Shown here in pieces: positions 36,363-44,037 of a DNA stretch of 64,000 nt. The stretch spans positions 744,001-808,000 of the forward strand of contig NZ_JAJTUT010000003.1 in NCBI RefSeq assembly GCF_022399565.1, written 5' to 3'. The notes under the pieces were generated by a model. The model was not told where the DNA came from. It ran no database searches and worked only from the letters and a program-made list of their open reading frames with translations. The stretch is from Flavobacterium algicola (lineage in GTDB: Bacteria; Bacteroidota; Bacteroidia; Flavobacteriales; Flavobacteriaceae). How positions within the stretch are numbered: position 1 is the first letter of the stretch; the number at the start of each line of letters is the position of its first letter. The translations under genes and the position numbers were made by a program.

Positions 36363-36803
36363 CTAGTCTTGATTTATTGTTTTTCTATAAGGAAAAGCGT
36401 TAAATATGTGTCTTTTTGCAAAACGACCTGGAGATTCAGCGTTTACCATTTTTACGTAAGTAGCTTTTGGTACACTAATGTACTCGTAAACACTACCATT
36501 AGAAAAATTAATTATTAATCTACTTTCAGTATATTTATAATCAGTGATGGTTGCTGTTGTAATTGTTTCAGTGTATTCAGGTAAATTAGCTTTGATAGTT
36601 TCTGGATTGATACTAACCAAAAAGTGGTAAGCTTCAATAATTTTTTTACTATTTTCTTCAGCATCTTTAAGACCAGCATCATCACCTTGAAATTTGTCAG
36701 GATGTGAATCTTTCATCGCATTACGATAAATGGTTTTAAGTTCTTTTAATTGTACTGTTTTATCTACACTTAGTAGTTTGCGGTATTCAACTATTTTTTT
36801 CAT
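36363..36803 (-). CDS. J-domain plus KTSC-domain fusion protein
   Basis: 146 residues. The N-terminal half is a DnaJ-like domain with the HPD tripeptide at 34-36 in MKDSHPDKFQGDD, and YRNAMK before it. The C-terminal 60 residues form a KTSC domain (YKYTESRLIINFSNGSVYEYISVPKATYVKMVNAESPGRFAKRHI), a small beta domain that often follows lysyl-tRNA-synthetase-like or unknown proteins and is proposed to bind nucleic acids. The HPD should let it stimulate an Hsp70 ATPase. Function as a whole is unknown. A perfect -7 box lies 72 bp upstream and a terminator follows, so it is a single-gene transcript. Confidence 0.88.
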   Translation of the reverse strand: MKKIVEYRKLLSVDKTVQLKELKTIYRNAMKDSHPDKFQGDDAGLKDAEENSKKIIEAYHFLVSINPETIKANLPEYTETITTATITDYKYTESRLIINFSNGSVYEYISVPKATYVKMVNAESPGRFAKRHIFNAFPYRKTINQD

Positions 36804-36874
36804 AAATTATGGTAACTGCTTGTCTTTTAATATAAAATTGTTTTCTTGAAACATTCAAAAACAACAATTTTTTG

Positions 36875-36882
36875 CAAAGGTA
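36875..36882 (-). promoter_or_regulatory. Bacteroidota -7 promoter box for the J/KTSC gene
   Basis: Minus-strand TACCTTTG, exact consensus, giving a leader of about 65 nt. No TTG box is clear upstream. Confidence 0.6.
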
Positions 36883-36955
36883 CACTTTTTTTTAAGTTTT
36901 TTGTTGTCTTCTATAAAATATTAAAAAAGAGTATTATTCTTTAAACGTACAGGTC

Positions 36956-37183
36956 TTATTTATTTTCTGGTTTATTATTCGCTTTATCAAAGTTTTTTGA
37001 TTTCTTAGGATATTTATTGTGGCTAATATCACTTGGGTTTTCTATGATCGTTTTGATTGTAACCATATCACCTACAACATGTTTCGCCATTACCATTTTA
37101 TAATCTAGTAGGTAAGCACCACAAAAAAAATTATTATCTTCATCTTTTTCAATAACACCTGTATAAACTCCTTTTTGTAACAT
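36956..37183 (-). CDS. Small protein of unknown function, 75 aa
   Basis: 75 residues, MLQKGVYTGVIEKDEDNNFF..., with a beta-rich first half (GAYLLDYKMVMAKHVVGDMVTIKTII) resembling a small OB-type or SH3-like barrel and a basic, low-complexity tail (NKYPKKSKNFDKANNKPENK). No signal peptide. I do not recognise the family. A perfect -7 box 43 bp upstream, sharing a divergent promoter region with the next gene, supports it being real. Confidence 0.65.
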   Translation of the reverse strand: MLQKGVYTGVIEKDEDNNFFCGAYLLDYKMVMAKHVVGDMVTIKTIIENPSDISHNKYPKKSKNFDKANNKPENK

Positions 37184-37225
37184 TTTTTCTTTTGTTTGGT
37201 TTTTAATCTAAAATAAAATTAAATG

Positions 37226-37233
37226 CAAAGATA
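37226..37233 (-). promoter_or_regulatory. Divergent promoter, minus-strand -7 box
   Basis: Minus-strand TATCTTTG, exact consensus, 43 bp upstream of the 75-aa gene start at 37183 and only 41 bp from the oppositely directed box at 37274. Confidence 0.65.
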
Positions 37234-37273
37234 GTTAATAATAAGAAGAATATTCTGTTTTAAGTATTCTTGT

Positions 37274-37281
37274 TATATTTG
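37274..37281 (+). promoter_or_regulatory. Plus-strand -7 box almost touching the next start codon
   Basis: TATATTTG, exact consensus, ending only 3 bp before the ATG at 37285. If used, transcription would start at or within the start codon, implying a leaderless mRNA. Confidence 0.55.
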
Positions 37282-37284
37282 CGC

Positions 37285-37836
37285 ATGGAAAAAATCTTTA
37301 GACCTAGTCCAAATTCTTTTAAAAATACATTCTGTGTTTTTAAAGAGGTCAATGTTGATGCTATTGAAGGATTGAAATTACAATTTGAAAGTAAAGCGGG
37401 AAGCTCTTATTTCTATACAAAAGAAGGAATGTTTCGCTATTCTAATCATTGGGGCAGACTGGCTAATAGCAAATGGAGACTCATAGCTATGGAACAGACG
37501 ACAGATTCTAAAAGAAAATTGGGATTTGCAAATTGGTCTGATTTTTATCCCGACAATGCAGAGGAAGAGTTGTATTTTATCGAAGTAGATTATGCAAATA
37601 ACACAGTTAATTATCAGCATAAATTAAGTCCTACTTTTGATAGTAAATCCATTCTAAGAACTAGTTTCGAGACTACTAAGAAAATTAAGCAGATAAGAAA
37701 CTTACAGCAACTTAATTCTTGGGCTAAATATTTTGATTATGACGATTTAGATCTTTTACGAATACAAATTATTGATGAGTTGGTATATTCGAATAAGCCT
37801 CTAGAAGCAATTAAAAGTGAATTGTTAAAGAAATAA
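37285..37836 (+). CDS. Conserved hypothetical protein, 183 aa
   Basis: 183 residues from the ATG at 37285 (MEKIFRPSPNSFKNTFCVF). A TTG upstream at 37270 keeps the frame open but lies inside the promoter. The protein is cytoplasmic, with an alternating beta pattern in the first 125 residues (SSYFYTKEGMFRYSNHWGR, YFIEVDYANNTVNYQ) and helices at the end (LDLLRIQIIDELVYSNKPLEAIKSELLKK). I do not recognise the family. It is convergent with the response regulator (2-bp gap between stops) and has no obvious partner. Confidence 0.75.
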   Translation: MEKIFRPSPNSFKNTFCVFKEVNVDAIEGLKLQFESKAGSSYFYTKEGMFRYSNHWGRLANSKWRLIAMEQTTDSKRKLGFANWSDFYPDNAEEELYFIEVDYANNTVNYQHKLSPTFDSKSILRTSFETTKKIKQIRNLQQLNSWAKYFDYDDLDLLRIQIIDELVYSNKPLEAIKSELLKK

Positions 37837-37838
37837 TA

Positions 37839-38231
37839 TTAGGAGTTTGCTATTAGATACAAATCTTCTAGTTTGATAGGTTTGGACATGTATCCTAATA
37901 TCGATTTGTTATTCTTGGCTTTTTCTTTGTCTTCGACAGCTATAGAAGAGCTAGATATATAAATCAAAACAGATTCTAATAACTGCGAGTTAATTTTTGC
38001 AATTTCATCCATAAAACCCCATCCATCCATAATAGGCATCTCGATATCCAGCAAAATAATATCTGGCAGATCGACTTCTTTGTCTAGTACAGATTTCAAA
38101 GCTTCTATAGCTAATTTGCCATTTGCAAAAGGAACTATTGAAGAAAATAAATCAGATTTAGTGATTATTTTTTTCATTATTATTTGATAAATAGGATCGT
38201 CGTCTATTACCCAGATAGATTTCTTTGTCAT
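37839..38231 (-). CDS. Single-domain response regulator (CheY-like)
   Basis: 130 residues, receiver domain only: acidic D10-D11-D12 in VIDDDPIYQ, phospho-acceptor near D62 in IILLDIEMPIMDGWGF, switch S/T in VLIYISSSS and the conserved K in GYMSKPIKLEDL. With no output domain it probably relays phosphate to another protein or acts allosterically. Its start overlaps the kinase stop by 4 bp (ATGA), so the two are translated together and are likely cognate partners. Confidence 0.93.
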   Translation of the reverse strand: MTKKSIWVIDDDPIYQIIMKKIITKSDLFSSIVPFANGKLAIEALKSVLDKEVDLPDIILLDIEMPIMDGWGFMDEIAKINSQLLESVLIYISSSSIAVEDKEKAKNNKSILGYMSKPIKLEDLYLIANS

Positions 38232-40585
38232 GAAATATATATTTTAAATGTTGTTCCTATATTGGGTTGGCTTTCGATAATAACTTTTCCACCCATCGCA
38301 TCAATTTGATTCTTTGTAATAAAAAGCCCAATTCCTCTAGACTCTGGATTGTTACTGAATGTCTTGTACATTCCGAATATTTTACTTCCATGACGTTCTA
38401 AGTCAATTCCGATTCCGTTGTCTGTAACTTCAAGTACATTCCAGTTGTCCTCTTTTGTAATAGAAATATTTACCTCTGGTCTCCTATCTGGATGACTATA
38501 ACGAATTGCATTTGATATCAGATTATATAAAATACTCTCTAGGTAAGCTGGATTATAAGTTAATTCAATTGCATCATTAACAGTAGAATTAATAACAGCC
38601 TTTTTTAGTCTTATCTTATCTGCAACTATTATTAAAGTATTGTCAATGTAACTCTTCAAATTAATACTTTCGACTACCAAATTTAGATTAGATTGTATAT
38701 TGACTACTTCATTTAAGTTTTCTAAAGTTTCATTTAAAGCATTTGATACGTTTTTTAATAACGCTACATACTCTCTTGTTTCTTCTTCGTTATCAGACGA
38801 TTCTATCAAATCGGTTAGAGAACTAATATTACTGGTGTGTGATCGCAAATTATGAGAAACAATATAAGAAAAATTAAGCAATCTTTTGTTTTGCTCTGTG
38901 ACTAATTCGAAAGAATTATTTAACTCGTCTTGTATTTCTTTTGTCTTAGTAATATCGATCATGATTCCACGCAGCGATTTTACAGTATTATTTTCTCGAA
39001 TAACATTTACAATATCACGCAACCAAACTACAGACCCATCTTTGGCTATCATTCTATATTCAAAGTCGTGATCAACTCTTGATCTTGTTTTCTCGTTGCA
39101 ATAATTAAGTGTTGAGAATTTATCATCAGGATGAATATGAGTCTCCCAAAAGTTGGGCGTAGACAACCATTCTTCAGAAGTGTATCCCAAAATCATTTCT
39201 ACCTTTTGGCTTATAAATGTGAAATTAAAAGTATCAGAGTTGCATTCCCAAACTATTCCGTCTATCGTATTAATTAATGATTCAATTCGTTGTTGGTAAA
39301 TTTTCGATTTCTTTTCGGCTACTTTTCTTTTGCTAATATTTTCGACAATAGCCATGAAGCTAGATTTTTCACCTTCTAGGGTTGTTAAATACGATACGGT
39401 CAATTTGACCCATATTATTTTACCATTTTTTTTATAATACCTTTTTTCAATAGAATATTTATTGATATTTCCCTGTACAAGTCTATCAAGATGCTCCATG
39501 TCATTCTTTAAATCTTCTGGATGTGTGATTTCCATGAAGTTCTTACTCTTCATCTCCTTTGGCGTGTATCCTAATAAGGAGGCAAATTTATGGTTGATAG
39601 CAATAAATTTCCCGTCAGTTATGCTTACGTTTGCTATTCCTACTGCTGCTTGATCAAAAAAGGATTTAAATTTAAGTTCACTATTGAGTAAAATTTGTGC
39701 TTGTTTTTCTAATAAAATTTGCAACTCCCTTGGTTTTTGTAACACAGATGTCGTAATAAAACCAAAAAGTATTGACAAGATATAACCAAATACAGCAAGC
39801 ATGATGATAGTAGTATCAATAGTAGCTTTAGACTCTTTTTCAATCAAATAAATTGTCCAATCACCATCCGGAATATTGGTTGAAACATAATTCAAATTTT
39901 TGAACTCCCGAATTCCTTTCAAATAAAATACCTCCTTATTTGTATTTGGATTTCGTTTTGATAACTGTAGATAATAATTAGAATTCGATAAGGCATTGTG
40001 ATCAAAAAAGCTAAATAATTGCTCAATTCGGATGACAACAGCTGAGAATCCCCAAAATTTATCATTATTATAAACGGGAAGTCTACCAACGATTCCTTTT
40101 CCTCCTTGCAGTAAATCAAGGGGACCTGCAAAATACATTTTTTGACTGCTAATTGATTTCAGAGCTTCTTTGCGATGAATTCTTGAAGTTAAAATATTCA
40201 AACCCAAAGCTTGTTTGTTGGGTGTATAAGGGTAGACATAAGTTATAACCCCATTAGGGACTAGTTGAACGCTACTTATATTTTGATTTGATTCTATTAA
40301 TTTCTTTGATAAGGTATTAAAATTTATAGGATATCCTTGGTCATTAATTGTCAGTGCCAAAGTCAGTGCAGTGGTGTAGCTGTTTTTTAATGTTTTCTCT
40401 AAATCTTGTTGAATAACTTTTAAATCGTTATTCATCTCCGCTTTCTTTTCTTTTTCTAAAATGAAGTGTTGTTGTGCAACCACATAAGTCACTATTACAC
40501 TAAGCGACAAAAAGACAAGAAACCCAAGAGTCTTAGGTTTGTTGAATCGGGTTATGAAATTGATAGTATTATTTATTAAACTCAT
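38228..40585 (-). CDS. Membrane sensor histidine kinase: CHASE-PAS-PAS-HisKA-HATPase
   Basis: 785 residues from the ATG at 40585 (MSLINNTINFITRFNKP); the frame stays open to 40747 but a perfect promoter at 40646-40653 lies between. Layout: TM1 about 17-38, periplasmic CHASE domain about 65-205 (SSVQLVPNGVITYVYPYTPN), TM2 about 255-280, PAS1 about 310-420 (IANVSITDGKFIAINHKFA), PAS2 about 440-560 (VEMILGYTSEEWLS), HisKA with SHNLRSHTSN, and HATPase with N-box NLISNAIRYS, DNGIGI and RGIGLF. CHASE domains sense small ligands outside the membrane, cytokinin-like in some; the ligand here is unknown. Followed by a coupled response regulator. Confidence 0.93.
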   Translation of the reverse strand: MSLINNTINFITRFNKPKTLGFLVFLSLSVIVTYVVAQQHFILEKEKKAEMNNDLKVIQQDLEKTLKNSYTTALTLALTINDQGYPINFNTLSKKLIESNQNISSVQLVPNGVITYVYPYTPNKQALGLNILTSRIHRKEALKSISSQKMYFAGPLDLLQGGKGIVGRLPVYNNDKFWGFSAVVIRIEQLFSFFDHNALSNSNYYLQLSKRNPNTNKEVFYLKGIREFKNLNYVSTNIPDGDWTIYLIEKESKATIDTTIIMLAVFGYILSILFGFITTSVLQKPRELQILLEKQAQILLNSELKFKSFFDQAAVGIANVSITDGKFIAINHKFASLLGYTPKEMKSKNFMEITHPEDLKNDMEHLDRLVQGNINKYSIEKRYYKKNGKIIWVKLTVSYLTTLEGEKSSFMAIVENISKRKVAEKKSKIYQQRIESLINTIDGIVWECNSDTFNFTFISQKVEMILGYTSEEWLSTPNFWETHIHPDDKFSTLNYCNEKTRSRVDHDFEYRMIAKDGSVVWLRDIVNVIRENNTVKSLRGIMIDITKTKEIQDELNNSFELVTEQNKRLLNFSYIVSHNLRSHTSNISSLTDLIESSDNEEETREYVALLKNVSNALNETLENLNEVVNIQSNLNLVVESINLKSYIDNTLIIVADKIRLKKAVINSTVNDAIELTYNPAYLESILYNLISNAIRYSHPDRRPEVNISITKEDNWNVLEVTDNGIGIDLERHGSKIFGMYKTFSNNPESRGIGLFITKNQIDAMGGKVIIESQPNIGTTFKIYIS

Positions 40586-40645
40586 ATTGATTACAAAACA
40601 GGTATTGCTATAGTTTAAAAAAGAATAATTAAATACTATACCTAA

Positions 40646-40653
40646 CAAATATA
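40646..40653 (-). promoter_or_regulatory. Promoter -7 box of the CHASE kinase operon
   Basis: Minus-strand TATATTTG, exact consensus, 61 bp upstream of the kinase ATG at 40585; a TTTG lies about 24 bp upstream. Its position fixes the shorter kinase start. Confidence 0.65.
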
Positions 40654-40778
40654 CTAAATTATATAGGTTTAAAAAGACAAATTCGAAATTTGAAGGTAGA
40701 TGTACTGAATTTTGCTTACAATTTTCTCTAAAATTATATGGAAGCATTTTACACGTTAATTTAAGATATTATAGGGTC

Positions 40779-40810
40779 TTTGAGATTAAATTAATTTTAA
40801 GTTATCTTTG
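40779..40810 (+). promoter_or_regulatory. Textbook Bacteroidota promoter before the 49-aa gene
   Basis: TTTG at 40779-40782, 20-bp spacer, TATCTTTG at 40803-40810. It is divergent from the kinase promoter and drives the 49-aa, 75-aa and YchJ genes. Confidence 0.75.
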
Positions 40811-40829
40811 AGCAATTTAAAAAGTGAAA

Positions 40830-40979
40830 ATGGGAAGGAATAACGAAAGGAACATCAAAAAGCATAATGATAAATTACATAAAGCACAAGATAAAGCTAA
40901 AAAGGCTGCTCTTGATCGCAAAGAGCAATTGAAAGAAATTACAAAAAAATACAATGAAAGTAAAGCTGCAAAAGAGTAG
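40830..40979 (+). CDS. Small basic protein, 49 aa
   Basis: Opens MGRNNERNIKKHNDKLHKAQ and continues as a lysine- and alanine-rich helix to a stop at 40977-40979. It has an unambiguous promoter 20 bp upstream and is followed 14 bp later by another gene, so it is probably real despite its size. The strong basic charge suggests nucleic-acid binding, but I know of no named family and give no function. Confidence 0.6.
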   Translation: MGRNNERNIKKHNDKLHKAQDKAKKAALDRKEQLKEITKKYNESKAAKE

Positions 40980-40993
40980 CACATTATAGCAAA

Positions 40994-41221
40994 ATGGAAA
41001 AAAATAAATTCTCAGACATAAAAGCAAGTGTTCAAGAGGTAATAGACTTAATCGCAAGCCATGATACTATTGAAGCCGGAAATAAATTAATTGTTGTAAG
41101 CGAGCAATTGGATGAATTGCTTGACTTTGCAGAAGAAGACGAAGACTTGATTGAAATAAGTAAATACCAAGTATTGCTAAATCAATTATTTTTGAAAGTG
41201 AATCCTACAATCGAGGAATAA
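40994..41221 (+). CDS. Small acidic protein, 75 aa
   Basis: 75 residues, acidic and helical (KASVQEVIDLIASHDTIEAGNKLIVVSEQLDELLDFAEEDEDLIEISKYQVLLNQLF), no signal peptide. Opposite in charge to the 49-aa protein encoded 14 bp upstream, from which it is probably co-transcribed. No family recognised; the helices could form a small coiled-coil bundle. The YchJ gene follows 18 bp later. Confidence 0.7.
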   Translation: MEKNKFSDIKASVQEVIDLIASHDTIEAGNKLIVVSEQLDELLDFAEEDEDLIEISKYQVLLNQLFLKVNPTIEE

Positions 41222-41239
41222 TATATGGACTGTTAGATT

Positions 41240-41620
41240 ATGAAAAGTATTGATTGCTATTGCTGTTCTGGTAAAACATTTGACAACTGCTGCAGACCTA
41301 TATTAAATGGGGAAGGTAAAGCTTCTAGTGCCGAACAATTGATGCGCTCTAGGTATTCTGCATTTGCTACTCAAAAAAGCGATTACTTAATAGAGACTAC
41401 ACATTTTTCTACACGCAAAAACCATAGTGAAGAGGATTTACTAGATTGGTCTAGAACTAATAAGTGGATAAAATTGGAAGTTATTAATGCAACGGCAACT
41501 ACTATTGAATTTAAAGCGTTTTATGAGGATGAACTGAAAACAGCTCTAATTCATCATGAATTTTCAATTTTTAAAGAAGAGGACAAAATATGGTATTATG
41601 TAGACGGTCGATTTATGTAA
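41240..41620 (+). CDS. YchJ/UPF0225 family protein
   Basis: 126 residues. N-terminal SEC-C-like zinc-binding motif (CYCCSGKTFDNCCRPILNG, cysteines at 6, 8, 9, 16, 17), then the YchJ core AEQLMRSRYSAFATQKSDYLIETTH and the W...V...E beta strands ending FSIFKEEDKIWYYVDGRF. An NTF2-like fold is expected; function is unknown, though the zinc motif resembles that of SecA and other SEC-C proteins. Third gene of the small operon 40830-41620, ended by a bidirectional terminator. Confidence 0.9.
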   Translation: MKSIDCYCCSGKTFDNCCRPILNGEGKASSAEQLMRSRYSAFATQKSDYLIETTHFSTRKNHSEEDLLDWSRTNKWIKLEVINATATTIEFKAFYEDELKTALIHHEFSIFKEEDKIWYYVDGRFM

Positions 41621-41640
41621 TTTTCTAGAAGTAAAATAAT

Positions 41641-41677
41641 AAAGAAGGGTTTAGATTTTATATCCAAACCCTTCTTT
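41641..41677. terminator. Bidirectional terminator between ychJ-like and GYF_2 genes
   Basis: 12-bp perfect stem AAAGAAGGGTTT/AAACCCTTCTTT (41641-41652 with 41666-41677), A-rich to the left and T-rich to the right. It serves both convergent transcripts. Confidence 0.85.
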
Positions 41678-41680
41678 ATT

Positions 41681-42433
41681 TTAATGTAAATTATCTAGTT
41701 CCAATTTCAAACGATCGGTTTCGTTGGTAATGTTTTCTACTTCTTTTTTCCAATAACTAACCTGCTGTTGCTCTAAAGCAATTTCTTCTGCGCGTTCTCC
41801 ATCTGATCTGAAAAACTGAAAATTTGCCGCTTCGGATAGTTTATTTTTAGCAATTTCAAAATTGTTGTGTGCCGTAGCTAATAAACTATTGTTAGCATTA
41901 ATTTTGGCGGTAAGAGCTTCTTTTCTCTCTTTTAATTGTCGCTCTAAATCAATCTTCTCTTGAATTTCCATTTGAATTTTTTGCTCCTCAATTTCTTTTT
42001 GTTGCAATCTGTACTGAACGTTATTTTTTTCAGTTTGCTCATTTTTCAATTCCGTTTCCTCACGACGCATATCTTGGTATTTGCTCAAAATAAAGCTTCC
42101 AACTATTAAGATACCGAAGAACAAAATAAATATAAATACGCTTTTATTTAAACCTAAAATTTTATTCTTCTTCTCGGGAGTTACAATTTCGACTATTGGT
42201 TCTGCCGTTGGAATTGGTTCAAAAACGGTTGTTGTTACTGGAACACTCTTCTTTATTGGAGGAGGAGAGCTAACGAGTAGACTCCTTAACTCCACAACTT
42301 CACTAGCATTTTTCCAATCTAACATACCTTCACACCAAACAGGTGTCGTCGCTTTGATATTTTTGAATTTTAATTCTTCAATTGTGAAAGGACCAGAACT
42401 TTCTATTCCGTCATGTAAAAAATAACTGTTCAT
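41681..42433 (-). CDS. GYF_2-domain membrane protein with coiled coil
   Basis: 250 residues. N-terminal GYF_2/DUF4339 domain about 1-60 (YFLHDGIESSGPFTIEELK...TPVWCEGMLDWKNASEV), with the expected G-P-F and W residues, a proline-rich linker (SSPPPIKKSVPV), one membrane helix about 105-125 (SVFIFILFFGILIVGSFILS) and a long charged coiled coil to the end (EEQKIQMEIQEKIDLERQLKERKEAL). GYF domains bind proline-rich peptides, so this looks like an inner-membrane adaptor with a cytoplasmic N-terminus. Partner unknown. It stands alone. Confidence 0.85.
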   Translation of the reverse strand: MNSYFLHDGIESSGPFTIEELKFKNIKATTPVWCEGMLDWKNASEVVELRSLLVSSPPPIKKSVPVTTTVFEPIPTAEPIVEIVTPEKKNKILGLNKSVFIFILFFGILIVGSFILSKYQDMRREETELKNEQTEKNNVQYRLQQKEIEEQKIQMEIQEKIDLERQLKERKEALTAKINANNSLLATAHNNFEIAKNKLSEAANFQFFRSDGERAEEIALEQQQVSYWKKEVENITNETDRLKLELDNLH

Positions 42434-42536
42434 TTTATTATTGCTCTTTTGTTTTCAAAAATACAAAACAAAATTCATTTTCACTCTTAAAATTTAAGGA
42501 AGAAAAATGTGAGTTATTACAATCCTATTTTCTGTC

Positions 42537-42678
42537 AAGGATAGTAATGGAAAGCACGCAAAGGAGGAAGCCTTTTAATAAAGCTGGATTTAAAACAGCG
42601 ACCGAAGGAAGCTCGTTTTTAACCCAACTTTATTGGCTTACTACTGCGGACTTGAAATGGATAGCCTGCTCGGACAGC
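42537..42678 (+). repeat. Dispersed hairpin element, copy D (long form)
   Basis: Lies in the 408-bp gap 42434-42841. Opens AAGGATAGTAATGGAAAGC, carries GCGACCGAAGGAAGCTC at 42598-42614 (shared with copy F), a TAATAAAGCTGG/CCCAACTTTATT stem around it, and closes AATGGATAGCCTGCTCGGAC. A 71-codon open frame crosses it but looks like chance. The remaining gap, 42690-42841, is AT-rich and shows nothing. Confidence 0.55.
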
Positions 42679-42841
42679 CTAAAAATCCTTTTTAACTTAA
42701 AATTAATAAGCGTTCGGTGTTTGCATACTTTAAAAAGCTGTAATTTTAAAAATAAGAAGTGAGTGTTAAATAAATTGCTCACAAATGCTATGTAGATCGA
42801 TGAATTCTATATTCCATTTAAAAAAAAAATAGTATCTACGA

Positions 42842-43960
42842 ATGAAAAATGAATTAAAAAAAGGGTTTTATTTTAAGCAGTATTCGGCTCCCGAGCAGTC
42901 TCCGTTTGATAAGCTTTTTGGTATTTTCAAAGAGTTAATTACGCATACCTCAGGTGATTTTGATGAAGCTATAAGTTGGTTGCGAGAATTAGATATTGAG
43001 TATAAGTTAACAGATGAAAATTACACTATTGATGATTTTATTGAAGACTTAAAAAAGAAAGGTTACATAAAAGATGAGGTTAAAGAGGATGGAACTGGCG
43101 GAATAGGAATCACGGCTAAGACAGAAAGAGCAATACGCCAACAGGCTCTAGATCAAATTTTTGGTAATTTGAAGAGGTCTGGTGCTGGAAATCATAAAAC
43201 AAAACATTCAGGAACGGGCGATGAGCACACAGGAGAGTTGCGAGAGTTTCATTTTGGAGATGGATTAGAGAAAATTTCGTTAACGGAGAGTTTGCGCAAT
43301 GCGCAAATCAATAATGGTGTGGGAGATTTTATGCTTACTGAAAATGATTTAGTTGTAGAAGATTCGCAACATAAATCTCAGATGAGTACAGTCTTGATGA
43401 TCGATATAAGTCATAGCATGATTTTATACGGTGAAGACAGAATTACTCCTGCTAAAAAGGTTGCAATGGCATTAGCGGAATTAATCACTACACGCTACCC
43501 AAAAGATACATTAGAGATTTTGGTATTTGGAAATGATGCTTGGCCGATTGCAATAAAAGATTTACCTTATTTAAAAGTAGGTCCATTTCATACAAATACG
43601 GTTGCAGGTTTGCAATTGGCAATGGACATGCTGCGTAGAAAACGTAATACTAATAAGCAAATCTTTATGATTACAGATGGAAAGCCTAGTTGTGTAAAGG
43701 AGCGTGATGGTTCTTACTACATGAATAGCAATGGTCTTGATGATTATATTGTGGATAAATGTTATACACAAGCGCAGCAGGCTAGAAAGTTGCATATTCC
43801 GATTACGACTTTCATGATTGCAAGTGATCCTTATTTACAAAAATTCGTGAACAAATTTACTGAGGCCAATCAAGGTAAAGCATTTTACACTGGACTCAAA
43901 GGCTTGGGCGAAATGATCTTTGAGGATTATGAAACAAATAGAAAAAAACGAATTAAATAA
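42842..43960 (+). CDS. VWA-domain protein paired with a MoxR-like ATPase
   Basis: 372 residues, cytoplasmic. The first 170 residues are helical and unrecognised (with a G/H-rich linker about 112-130). The VWA domain begins about 180 with the MIDAS motif D188-I-S-H-S192 in VLMIDISHSMILYGEDR, and the later metal ligands in MLRRKRNTNKQIFMITDGKPS. VWA proteins next to MoxR/ChlI ATPases usually act as a substrate- or metal-presenting partner. The ATPase gene begins 77 bp downstream on the same strand, so they form an operon. Client unknown. Confidence 0.9.
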   Translation: MKNELKKGFYFKQYSAPEQSPFDKLFGIFKELITHTSGDFDEAISWLRELDIEYKLTDENYTIDDFIEDLKKKGYIKDEVKEDGTGGIGITAKTERAIRQQALDQIFGNLKRSGAGNHKTKHSGTGDEHTGELREFHFGDGLEKISLTESLRNAQINNGVGDFMLTENDLVVEDSQHKSQMSTVLMIDISHSMILYGEDRITPAKKVAMALAELITTRYPKDTLEILVFGNDAWPIAIKDLPYLKVGPFHTNTVAGLQLAMDMLRRKRNTNKQIFMITDGKPSCVKERDGSYYMNSNGLDDYIVDKCYTQAQQARKLHIPITTFMIASDPYLQKFVNKFTEANQGKAFYTGLKGLGEMIFEDYETNRKKRIK

Positions 43961-44037
43961 TTATAACGCAACTTTATAAGTAGCAAAATATAAAACATAG
44001 AATTGACAAAAGTAATTCTAAGGGATAAATAAAAATT

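Noticed and set aside
40586..40747. Longer start for the CHASE kinase
   Set aside because: A consensus promoter (40646-40653) lies within the extension, so the mRNA would not contain the upstream start.
42547..42762. A 71-codon + strand open frame over element copy D
   Set aside because: It lies within the element's structured sequence, has no family resemblance and no promoter; the element explains it.
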